Part shown: positions 1 through 5,375 of the stretch, piece by piece | Position numbering within the stretch: position 1 is the stretch's first letter | Layout of the letters: every line of letters starts with the position of its first letter | NCBI GenBank assembly: GCA_945933905.1 | Contig: CAMEQX010000102.1 | Location: 1-5,695, forward strand | Source of the DNA: an uncultured Clostridia bacterium | GTDB taxonomy: Bacteria > Bacillota > Clostridia > Oscillospirales > Ruminococcaceae | Direction of reading: 5' to 3' | Length of the DNA stretch: 5,695 bases | Notes under the pieces: generated by a model | Told to the model about the DNA's origin: nothing | The model's input: only the letters and a program-made list of their open reading frames with translations | Database searches by the model: none | Translations under genes and position numbers: made by a program

Positions 1-298
1 GCCAGCACACAGGCTTGAACTTGCCGACAAGCAGTCCCAGCGTAATTCCCACAGCCGACGCCAACAGCCAGCCCTTGAGAATTCGCCCGAAGCTTGCGAG
101 AATGTCCGCGCCTAGCACGCCGTTCTGAATAAGCGTTCCCATACTTGAAACGGTTTCCGTGGGGCTTGGCAAGAAGTATTCATCATAAGCAAGCGAGCCC
201 AGCCACCATACCGCGATAATGATTATCCACGAAACAACGCCGCTTTTGAGGATTTTTTGTGTAATTCCCGCGGAGGATTTTGATTTTTCCTTTTTCAA
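1..298 (-). CDS. ABC importer permease, sulfonate/taurine/nitrate type (partial, N-terminal third)
   Basis: Inner-membrane subunit of an SsuC/TauC/NrtB-like importer, which with an ATPase and a binding protein takes up sulfonates, taurine, nitrate or similar small molecules; the substrate cannot be read from this fragment. About 99 codons are visible before the left edge. A lysine-rich cytoplasmic start is followed by a first membrane helix (SWIIIIAVWWLGSLAY), the family-typical LPSPTETVSSM segment that introduces the conserved domain, then LASFGRILKGWLLASAVGITLGLLVGKF, matching the start of the BPD_transp_1 fold. The first usable start is TTG at 298 or TTG at 304, just inside the in-frame TGA at 310-308, and neither has a good ribosome site. 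The native start was probably an ATG lost in the deletion that removed the upstream ATPase gene (see the stub at 282-361). Family assignment is firm; substrate and present-day expression are not. Confidence 0.85.
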   Translation of the reverse strand, partial: MKKEKSKSSAGITQKILKSGVVSWIIIIAVWWLGSLAYDEYFLPSPTETVSSMGTLIQNGVLGADILASFGRILKGWLLASAVGITLGLLVGKFKPVCW

Positions 299-361
299 TT
301 CCAAAGCTCACGTCATCGGAAGCCTTGAATTCACCAAAGGTTTTTTAAGTTCGATATACAT
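282..361 (-). pseudogene. Stub of ABC transporter ATPase gene (N-terminus only, frameshifted)
   Basis: A good ribosome site (GGAG, 8 bases upstream) precedes ATG at 361. The open frame reads MYIELKKPLVNSRLPMT and stops at 310-308. A second frame over the same bases reads KTFGEFKASDDVSFGIEKGKI, which is how SsuB/TauB/NrtD-type ATPases normally begin, just before the Walker A loop. MYIELK in one frame and KTFGEF in the next are what remains of a single N-terminus after loss of a few bases. The Walker A sequence that should follow is absent; the permease coding sequence begins instead. I read this as an ATPase gene of about 750 bp deleted almost entirely. A misassembly of the source sequence would look the same. 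Confidence 0.6.
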
Positions 362-394
362 AATGTCAACTCCATCTTGATTATTTTTGATTTA

Positions 395-448
395 TCAACA
401 TCGATTTTGACAGCACATTCGTCCGTAGAGCAAATACTTGTTTTTCAT
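395..448 (-). CDS. Cysteine-rich 17-residue leader peptide (candidate attenuator uORF)
   Basis: The frame reads MKNKYLLYGRMCCQNRC and then TGA. AAGGA lies 7 bases before the ATG and a strong promoter lies about 50 bases upstream, so translation is plausible. Three of the last six codons are cysteine (TGC, TGT, TGT), ending directly at the stop. The stop is followed after 33 bases by the ribosome site and ATG of the ATPase stub, so this is the first cistron of an ABC-importer message. Short Cys-rich upstream ORFs are known in actinobacteria to sense cysteine supply ahead of sulfur-assimilation genes; applying that role here is an inference. I see no clear terminator hairpin between leader and ATPase, so control would more likely act through translational coupling. 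It could instead be the truncated start of a longer gene: a second frame reads ICSTDECAVKIDVDKSKI over the same stretch. Confidence 0.5.
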   Translation of the reverse strand: MKNKYLLYGRMCCQNRC

Positions 449-494
449 AGGTGTTTCCTTTCACTTATAAACCCTATGTGTTTAGTGTGTTGTG

Positions 495-524
495 ATTATA
501 CATATATTTCACAAAAAAAGTCAA
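495..524 (-). promoter_or_regulatory. Sigma-A promoter of the ABC-importer operon
   Basis: On the minus strand TTGACT (524-519) and TATAAT (500-495) are separated by 18 bases. Transcription would begin near 488 and give a leader of about 40 bases before the cysteine-rich peptide at 448. Confidence 0.75.
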
Positions 525-613
525 TAGGAAAATAGCAATTTTGTGAGTTTTTACATTATTATCAAAATAATCGCACGGATTTTATTTAAATTTACCATAA
601 AACCCAAATTCTC

Positions 614-910
614 TTGACAAAAAATGAGAAAGAAATTTTCGCGACCGACAAGCCGCTTGTCGTGGAGTTTTACTCGCCGAGCTGCGTTCACTGCAAGAAA
701 ACCGAGGCGGGACTTGTCGAAAACGCCGTCGATGAAAACGTGCTTATCGCAAAGTGTGATATAACCGCCGAGCCCGCGCTTGCCGAGAGATATGACGTCA
801 CCGCGCTTCCGACCTTACTTTTTATAAGGAACGGTGAAATCAAGGAGCGGCTTTTTGGGTTCACGCACAAGCTTATTATTGCGGAGAACATAAAAAAGCT
901 GTCGCAGTAA
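614..910 (+). CDS. Thioredoxin-family protein with CVHC active site, 5' end uncertain
   Basis: A small cytoplasmic thiol-disulfide oxidoreductase by fold. The translation shows DKPLVVEFYSPSCVHCKK (redox pair C24/C27, replacing the usual WCGPC), a further C48 in AKCDI, the cis-proline loop TALPT (P66), and the closing strand NGEIKERLFGF plus C-terminal helix. It is 98 residues; family members are usually 103-110. The start given is TTG at 614, with no ribosome site before it. The frame stays open upstream to a TAA at 587-589 and reads IYHKTQILLTKNEKEIF, in which ILLTK resembles the normal first strand, but there is no ATG, GTG or TTG to use there. Either the 5' end is damaged or an unusual start (ATT at 590) is used. 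No plus-strand promoter is apparent between 525 and 613. The gene is divergent from the ABC operon and followed by a terminator. Enzyme activity and substrate are unknown. Confidence 0.7.
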   Translation: MTKNEKEIFATDKPLVVEFYSPSCVHCKKTEAGLVENAVDENVLIAKCDITAEPALAERYDVTALPTLLFIRNGEIKERLFGFTHKLIIAENIKKLSQ

Positions 911-920
911 ATTCATAATG

Positions 921-951
921 AAAAGGGGCGGAGAAATTTCTGCCTTTTTTG
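921..951 (+). terminator. Rho-independent terminator of the thioredoxin-like gene
   Basis: The stem GGCGGA (927-932) pairs with TTCTGCC-side bases 939-944, including one G-T pair, around a short loop, and six T follow (945-950). The A-run at 921-924 can extend the stem. It lies 11-40 bases after the stop. Confidence 0.8.
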
Positions 952-961
952 TTGAAACCGG

Positions 962-988
962 CTTGTGTCAAAAAATGATGACATCAAG
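962..988 (+). repeat. Imperfect inverted repeat CTTG-TGTCA / TGACA-T-CAAG
   Basis: CTTGTGTCA (962-970) is the inverted match of TGACATCAAG (979-988) with one extra base in the right arm and an 8-base spacer. It has no T-run and lies about 70 bases upstream of the dockerin-gene -35 box, so it could be a regulator site or the remains of a second terminator. A further perfect 6-bp inverted repeat, ATCACC / GGTGAT, lies at 1016-1033. Nothing else of note was found between 951 and 1058. Confidence 0.35.
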
Positions 989-1058
989 TCTTTCGCGGCA
1001 AATATACCCAAAATCATCACCTTTTAGGGTGATTAGCAACGAATTTTTTTAAAAAAGC

Positions 1059-1087
1059 TTGACATTCAAGGCGATTTGTTATATAAT
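1059..1087 (+). promoter_or_regulatory. Consensus sigma-A promoter of the dockerin-protein gene
   Basis: Perfect TTGACA (1059-1064), a 17-base spacer and perfect TATAAT (1082-1087). A T7/A6 tract at 1044-1056 directly upstream resembles an UP element. The expected start of transcription is about 1094, leaving a leader of roughly 40 bases. With both hexamers at consensus this should be a strong promoter unless repressed. Confidence 0.9.
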
Positions 1088-1091
1088 GGAA

Positions 1092-1107
1092 CTAACCATA
1101 AGGTTAG
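1092..1107 (+). promoter_or_regulatory. Perfect 6-bp inverted repeat at the transcription start (operator or 5' hairpin)
   Basis: CTAACC (1092-1097), loop ATAA, GGTTAG (1102-1107). It begins 4 bases after the -10 box, so it spans the predicted first transcribed bases. It may be a repressor site that blocks the strong promoter, or a 5'-terminal stem-loop that protects the message from decay. Confidence 0.45.
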
Positions 1108-1132
1108 GCAACGATAGAAAGGAAGATTTACT

Positions 1133-3412
1133 ATGTTTAAGAAAAGGCTAAAAGGGCTGCTTGCCATGGTGCTTGCCGGCTCGATTGCAGCAACGGCGCT
1201 GCCGCTTTCGGCGTCGGCGACGATTATCGGAGATATCAATGTTTGTGACAGTGACGGAAACAACCCAGCAAGTGTACCGTATAGCGATATTGCAACTAAT
1301 GAAGCAACATCCTCTTATCTCAACTCAAACAATTTGTGGGCTATACTCTACACAGATACAGATAATAGTACCGGGTTTATCACGATGAAACTTGAATGCG
1401 TAGAAGGTGATAGACTGGCGGAGCATGTGACCACAATGCATAATAGTTCATCGAATTCTTATTCAGATGTCAAAATCAAATCCGAGCACAAATATATTGT
1501 CACCACCGCTGACCCGGATACTACAGGAATAAGCACTGACTCGCAGGAAACTGTATCGTCATTCCCGCTTAATCGTACCCTTGGTTTTGATACAAACGAC
1601 CCGCTGATGGAATCGTCGTGGACTGTATGGTATGGTACTCCTTCCGGCGGTAATACTATTGTGGCTAGTTCTGCCGAGAAGGGCACAACGAAATCTATTT
1701 CTGCCGGCAGTACTTCAATATCCGTACCAATGGATACTTTCAAGGCTTTATCTGAAGTTGATAGATTTTTACCATCGGACAAATTTGGACGTGTCGTAAC
1801 CATAATTCAGCTTCAGAATAGCTATAAGACACTTGACCTCAAAATAATGAACGCGGTTGGTGCTTGGGAAAGAAACGCAGATAACAGTATCAAAACAATC
1901 CCGATTACAAACGAGATCGGTGATATTGACGGCAGTAATAAGTTTTATCTCTGCTACAAAGACGGTTCCTTTAAGAAGATTAGTGACGGTTCAGTAGATA
2001 ATAAAACTGCCCTTTGGACTAATATAGAGAGTTTTGCGGGCGAAATCACAAATTTTAACGCAGACAATCTTTACCTTCTCAGAGATGTCCTTGTGAAAGT
2101 TGACGGTGATAGCACTGACGGTCAGTTTACATCCAAAGATTTGTTTGAGTGCGAAGATGGTACAACAACGAATGCAGCATTAAGCTATATGCTTAACGCA
2201 AACGCCAATAGCATTTGGGGTATATCCGGTAACTATTTTTCAGGAACATATTACATACTTCAAGTAAATCTTGCTCAAAAATTCGGGGAGATTTTGCACT
2301 CAAATCCTGATGAAACTACGATTTGGCTGAATGAAATAACCTCTGTCTATGTGACGGGAGAAGTTCCAATCGCGTATGATACTATACCTGAGGGTTCATA
2401 TTTCGAAAGCCCGTTGTTGAAAAACGGCTCTCCGGCAACGATAAGCAACCATGCGGCAAAATTGACCGTAAGTAACCCGCCGGCATCCGGCAAAAAGTAC
2501 GACACGACCGGCTGGCAGCTCTGGAAAGGCGGCAAATCAGGCAGTAGTTTCCAGTTTGATTCACAAATAAATGTTGGTACCGGCGTTAATAGCATAGGCA
2601 TTGAGCAGATACAGGCAGCGGGAGGAGCCGATCTGATAATTTATTTCCCGCAGGTTGACGCTCCGTCAAGCGGCGGCGGAAACGGCGGTTCTTCGTCAAG
2701 ACCTACAACTCCCGCCTACGACCCCGACAAGCCCATGATTGACGGCGAGGAAAAGAGCTGGAGTGATGTCGCAAGGGATATCGGAAAGATGACCGAGGGC
2801 GAAAACAAAATGATTTATTTGGGCGGCGACAAGAAAATTCCCGCCGATGTAATCAAGGCAATCAAGGACAGCAAGGCGATTATCACGTTCAGGATAAGCA
2901 CGGCGTTCAGCTGGACGGTTGACGGCTCAACGCTCACGGACGGCGATATTCATGACTATGATTTCTCGATTGAGGTCATCACCGCAACAGGCGTAGAAAT
3001 TCTTCGCGGAGATATCGGAGTAGGCTTCAAAATCGGCGATATTTCCGATGGTGCTACGCTCAACATCAACTTTAAGAAGGAACACGCGCAGAAATTTGCA
3101 AATCTTTACAAAAAGGTTGACGGCGAACTCGTTTTTGTTGATAACGTAAAGATTGACGAAAACGGCTCGGCAATCGGTCTTAAGGTAAGCGAGAGCGGCG
3201 AATATGTCGTAATGCTCGGCAAATTCAGCGACCGCTCGGGCGATATGGACAACGACGGTATTCTGAATGCAAAGGACTCTCTCGCGGTACTTAAGGATTT
3301 CCTCGGAATTGAAAGCGGAACAAACCCGGTTGTTTCCGATGTAAACAAAGACGGCGCGATAAACTCGAAGGACGCGCTTGAAATCCTCAAAATGTTCCTC
3401 GGACTTGAATGA
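1133..3412 (+). CDS. Secreted dockerin type I protein with an unknown N-terminal region (cellulosome-type component)
   Basis: A 759-residue exported protein expected to attach to a cohesin-bearing scaffold outside the cell. Order: signal peptide 1-29 (basic start, hydrophobic core, cut after ASA); unknown region 30 to about 505; Gly/Ser/Pro/Thr linker about 509-534; a module at 535-700 of the kind often found just before dockerins in Ruminococcus-like proteins; dockerin 703-759. The dockerin has two calcium loops, D704-D706-D708-N712-D715 and D736-N738-D740-N744-D747, each followed by a hydrophobic helix ending in FLG. The unknown region shows no glycosidase, esterase, lyase or protease motif I recognise and appears to hold two diverged copies (about 36-210 and 325-505). 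ATG at 1133 has an AGGAAG ribosome site 7 bases upstream. The gene has its own promoter and terminator and so is monocistronic. A non-catalytic binding or structural role is plausible but unproven. Dockerin call very firm; function unknown. Confidence 0.93.
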   Translation: MFKKRLKGLLAMVLAGSIAATALPLSASATIIGDINVCDSDGNNPASVPYSDIATNEATSSYLNSNNLWAILYTDTDNSTGFITMKLECVEGDRLAEHVTTMHNSSSNSYSDVKIKSEHKYIVTTADPDTTGISTDSQETVSSFPLNRTLGFDTNDPLMESSWTVWYGTPSGGNTIVASSAEKGTTKSISAGSTSISVPMDTFKALSEVDRFLPSDKFGRVVTIIQLQNSYKTLDLKIMNAVGAWERNADNSIKTIPITNEIGDIDGSNKFYLCYKDGSFKKISDGSVDNKTALWTNIESFAGEITNFNADNLYLLRDVLVKVDGDSTDGQFTSKDLFECEDGTTTNAALSYMLNANANSIWGISGNYFSGTYYILQVNLAQKFGEILHSNPDETTIWLNEITSVYVTGEVPIAYDTIPEGSYFESPLLKNGSPATISNHAAKLTVSNPPASGKKYDTTGWQLWKGGKSGSSFQFDSQINVGTGVNSIGIEQIQAAGGADLIIYFPQVDAPSSGGGNGGSSSRPTTPAYDPDKPMIDGEEKSWSDVARDIGKMTEGENKMIYLGGDKKIPADVIKAIKDSKAIITFRISTAFSWTVDGSTLTDGDIHDYDFSIEVITATGVEILRGDIGVGFKIGDISDGATLNINFKKEHAQKFANLYKKVDGELVFVDNVKIDENGSAIGLKVSESGEYVVMLGKFSDRSGDMDNDGILNAKDSLAVLKDFLGIESGTNPVVSDVNKDGAINSKDALEILKMFLGLE

Positions 3413-3418
3413 AAATAT

Positions 3419-3445
3419 GGGCGTGCAGAAATGCGCGCCCTTTTT
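3419..3445 (+). terminator. Rho-independent terminator of the dockerin-protein gene
   Basis: A 9-bp stem, GGGCGTGCA (3419-3427) with TGCGCGCCC (3432-3440), one G-T pair, a stable GAAA tetraloop and five T (3441-3445). It starts 7 bases after the stop codon. Confidence 0.92.
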
Positions 3446-3460
3446 CAGCTCAAATTATAC

Positions 3461-3497
3461 AAAATCAAAAGCGGCGCCATAAACGCCGCTTTTTTTA
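3461..3497 (-). terminator. Terminator of the MATE gene, probably bidirectional
   Basis: GCGGCG (3471-3476) pairs with CGCCGC (3484-3489), and flanking A-runs and T-runs extend the stem by about four A-T pairs. On the minus strand the stem follows the MATE stop codon at once and is trailed by TTTTGATTTT. On the plus strand it is trailed by seven T, so it can back up the dockerin-gene terminator where the two units meet. Confidence 0.82.
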
Positions 3498-4847
3498 TAC
3501 CTTTGCAATGCTTGCTTTTTGCTCTTTCCATATTTTAGTAATCCGTCTCAGCTTAAACAGATTGATTAAGGCACGCACGCCCTCGTCTGCGATAACCGCG
3601 AAGAAAACTCCGATTATCCCGAGACCGAAGCCATACACAAACAGACAAGCACAGCCCACAACAAAGAATGTACCGAAAATCTGCGTCAACAGCATCCAGC
3701 GCGTATTTCCGCTGCCTCTAATTCCGCTTCCGACAATAATATTTCCCGATTTGCAGAAAAGGTTTATGCAGACAAGCGCGAGATAAATGCTGCAAGTTGT
3801 GATGATGGTTTGGTCTTTTGTGAACAGGGAAAGAATGTTTTCGGGTATGATAAGGCAAATCGTCAGCGTAATAACCGCAACTCCCGCGCAGAGCAGATAA
3901 GCGATTTTGCAAACGCCCGTTAGCATTTTGACGTCGTCCATACCCTTTGCTTCACCCGAAATGGTCATCGTTCCGTTTCCGATTGCGCCGATGATAACCA
4001 CAACAAGCACTTCCACGCTGAATACAATCGAGTAAATACCCGCGGCGGTTATATCAATGGTGTTGAGAATGCTGATGATAACAAGGTTTCCGATATTCCA
4101 AGCCAAATCCTCAAGACCGGCGTTTACACCGAGCTTAATCGAAGCCAAAAACGGCTTCAGCGGCGCTTTCACAACGCTTTTCAGTGGAGGCTTGGTTGTA
4201 ACCGATTTGTTTTTCAACACAACAATCGTTGCGAAAATACATCCCGCAAATTCCGCGGCAGATGTGGCTATTGCCGCGCCTTCAATTCCAAGCATCGGGA
4301 AGCCGAGGTTTCCGAAAATAAGCACCCAGTCTAGAAAAATATTCAGCCCCGCGCGAATTATCCCGTAGAAAATCATCGGCTTTGTGTAGTTTGAGGTCTG
4401 CATTATCACCATAAACGAGCTTTCGATGCCAACAACAAGGAAGGTCGGCGCGAAATATCTCGTATAGCCCAAACACATATCCATAATTTCCTCGTCAACG
4501 CCCATTAGTCCAAAAACAACTCTTCCCAAAAACATCCAGAAAAAGAAAAGCAAAATGGGGATAATATTGTTCCATTTCACAAGGGAAGCGGCGTATTTTT
4601 CGACATTTTCCTTGTTTCCCGCGCCGACATTCTGGCTGATAAGGATTGAAGCGCCCGTGGCGATTGTAAAGCAAAACGACATTGTTGTCCACATCGGCGC
4701 CGTGACATTTCCGAGAGCGCTCATATAATATGTATTCATCTGCCCGAGGAAAATTCTGTCAATTATCATCTGAACTTGTGAAATGACGTTGCTTAGCATA
4801 AGGGGAACAGCAATTATCAGCAGTTTTTTCAAATATCTTTTGTTCAT
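3495..4847 (-). CDS. MATE-family multidrug/Na+ (or H+) antiporter
   Basis: A 450-residue inner-membrane exporter of the MATE family (NorM/DinF-like), which uses a Na+ or H+ gradient to push out cationic drugs or metabolites. Full length for the family, with about 12 predicted membrane helices in two related halves. Family-like segments: MIIDRIFLGQM (27-37), GASILISQNVGAGN (65-78), RAGLNIFLDWVLIFG (165-179), GIEGAAIAT (187-195) and, in the second half, GSGIRGSGNTRW (373-384) and IADEGVRA (419-426). The loop at about 212-232 is basic and joins the halves. ATG at 4847 has AAGGAG 9 bases upstream. The gene is a single-gene unit with its own promoter and terminator. The XRE gene upstream is co-oriented but separated by a strong hairpin. 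Substrate cannot be inferred; numerous clostridial paralogues exist. Confidence 0.93.
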   Translation of the reverse strand: MNKRYLKKLLIIAVPLMLSNVISQVQMIIDRIFLGQMNTYYMSALGNVTAPMWTTMSFCFTIATGASILISQNVGAGNKENVEKYAASLVKWNNIIPILLFFFWMFLGRVVFGLMGVDEEIMDMCLGYTRYFAPTFLVVGIESSFMVIMQTSNYTKPMIFYGIIRAGLNIFLDWVLIFGNLGFPMLGIEGAAIATSAAEFAGCIFATIVVLKNKSVTTKPPLKSVVKAPLKPFLASIKLGVNAGLEDLAWNIGNLVIISILNTIDITAAGIYSIVFSVEVLVVVIIGAIGNGTMTISGEAKGMDDVKMLTGVCKIAYLLCAGVAVITLTICLIIPENILSLFTKDQTIITTCSIYLALVCINLFCKSGNIIVGSGIRGSGNTRWMLLTQIFGTFFVVGCACLFVYGFGLGIIGVFFAVIADEGVRALINLFKLRRITKIWKEQKASIAKV

Positions 4848-4887
4848 TTTCTCACTCTCCTTTGTATGATTGTTTGCACATTACGCT

Positions 4888-4897
4888 AACGTTCGTT
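4888..4897 (-). promoter_or_regulatory. Small palindrome AACG-N2-CGTT at the MATE transcription start
   Basis: The minus strand reads AACGAACGTT, with 4-bp arms around two bases, directly over the predicted start site. The position suits a repressor operator, and AACG/CGTT half-sites occur in several TetR-type operators, but 4-bp arms can easily arise by chance and no regulator gene of that type is in view. Confidence 0.25.
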
Positions 4898-4901
4898 CTC
4901 T

Positions 4902-4930
4902 ATTATAGCCGAATTCATTTTAATTGTCAA
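4902..4930 (-). promoter_or_regulatory. Consensus sigma-A promoter of the MATE gene
   Basis: On the minus strand a perfect TTGACA (4930-4925), a 17-base spacer and perfect TATAAT (4907-4902). Transcription should start near 4895, giving a leader of about 48 bases. The -35 box is only 10 bases from the T-run of the upstream hairpin terminator. Confidence 0.9.
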
Positions 4931-4940
4931 GGGCAAATTT

Positions 4941-5028
4941 AAAAAAATCGAGCTTTTCGAGAAGATATGCACTCCTGATTTCAGGCAATTTGGGGTGCAT
5001 ATCTTGTATTTTCTCGAAAAGAGCTCGA
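4941..5028 (-). terminator. Very long (25-bp) hairpin terminator of the XRE gene
   Basis: On the minus strand TCGAGC pairs with GCTCGA (outer 6 bp), TTTTCGAGA with TCTCGAAAA (9 bp) and AGATATGCAC with GTGCATATCT (10 bp). A 2-base and a 7-base bulge lie only on the 5' arm. The loop can form its own hairpin, CCTGA-AA-TCAGG (4985-4974). Seven T (4947-4941) follow. It lies about 20 bases after the XRE stop and directly before the MATE promoter. Far longer than an ordinary terminator; it may also be a small structured RNA or a miniature inverted-repeat relic. Confidence 0.75.
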
Positions 5029-5048
5029 ACGGCTTTACCGTGAAAAAA

Positions 5049-5360
5049 TCAGCGCTTGTTTTTGGCGTGGCTTTCTTTCAGACACTCAACCATATTGAAA
5101 ACAGCCTGCTGTTCTTTGGGAGAAAGCTCTGTAATATTTACGATTACTTGCTCCGATTTGCTTACCATTCCGTCAAGTGTTGTGTTGAAAATCCGCGCCA
5201 TCTCGATAACGTGCTTTAGCTGCGGGATAGAAAGTCCCATTTCCCAAGAATTTACAGCGCTTCTGGTGACGCCGAGTTTTTTTCCGAGCTCAGCCTGAGT
5301 TATCCCGAGATTGTTTCTGAAAACGGCAATTCGCTCGCATAATTCATAAAGTATTGTCAT
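5049..5360 (-). CDS. XRE/Cro-family helix-turn-helix regulator
   Basis: A 103-residue DNA-binding protein of the phage-repressor type. The HTH domain covers about 9-63, with helix 2 TQAELGKKLG (21-30) and recognition helix TRSAVNSWEMG (32-42), followed by the family-typical SIPQLKHVIEMARIFNTTLDGMV. The C-terminal tail (ELSPKEQQAVFNMVECLKES, 78-97) is a predicted amphipathic helix that probably serves dimerisation; there is no peptidase or ligand domain. ATG at 5360 has AAAGGAG 8 bases upstream. The promoter region contains three TGATA/TATCA inverted repeats, one over the -10 box, so autorepression is likely. It could govern the gene that starts to the right of the window. No toxin gene accompanies it here, so a toxin-antitoxin role is not supported. 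Family firm; targets inferred. Confidence 0.92.
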   Translation of the reverse strand: MTILYELCERIAVFRNNLGITQAELGKKLGVTRSAVNSWEMGLSIPQLKHVIEMARIFNTTLDGMVSKSEQVIVNITELSPKEQQAVFNMVECLKESHAKNKR

Positions 5361-5375
5361 AAAATCATCTCCTTT

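Noticed and set aside
387..398. TTGAT-TT-ATCAA palindrome over the leader-peptide stop as an attenuator stem
   Set aside because: A 5-bp stem with a 2-base loop cannot form a stable RNA hairpin, and no T-run follows.
918..1052. 44-codon plus-strand ORF starting MKRGGEISAF
   Set aside because: It runs through the thioredoxin-gene terminator, has no ribosome site or promoter, and its sequence has no protein-like composition.
3419..3497. Possible small RNA gene between the dockerin and MATE genes
   Set aside because: The two hairpins are fully explained as the terminators of the two convergent genes; no promoter lies between them.
3409..3786. 125-codon plus-strand ORF overlapping the dockerin-gene stop
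   Set aside because: It passes through two terminators and lies antisense to the end of the clear MATE gene; no ribosome site.
4941..5028. Integron attC site or riboswitch
   Set aside because: No RYYYAAC/GTTRRRY core sites, and the structure follows a stop codon and ends in a T-run, which fits a terminator better than a ligand-binding leader.
4995..5298. Plus-strand ORFs of 74 and 80 codons opposite the XRE gene
   Set aside because: They are antisense to a well-supported HTH gene, and the first begins inside the long hairpin; neither has a ribosome site or family resemblance.
5049..5360. XRE gene as the antitoxin of a toxin-antitoxin pair
   Set aside because: The gene before it is off-window and divergent and the one after it is a MATE pump behind a terminator; no small toxin partner is present.
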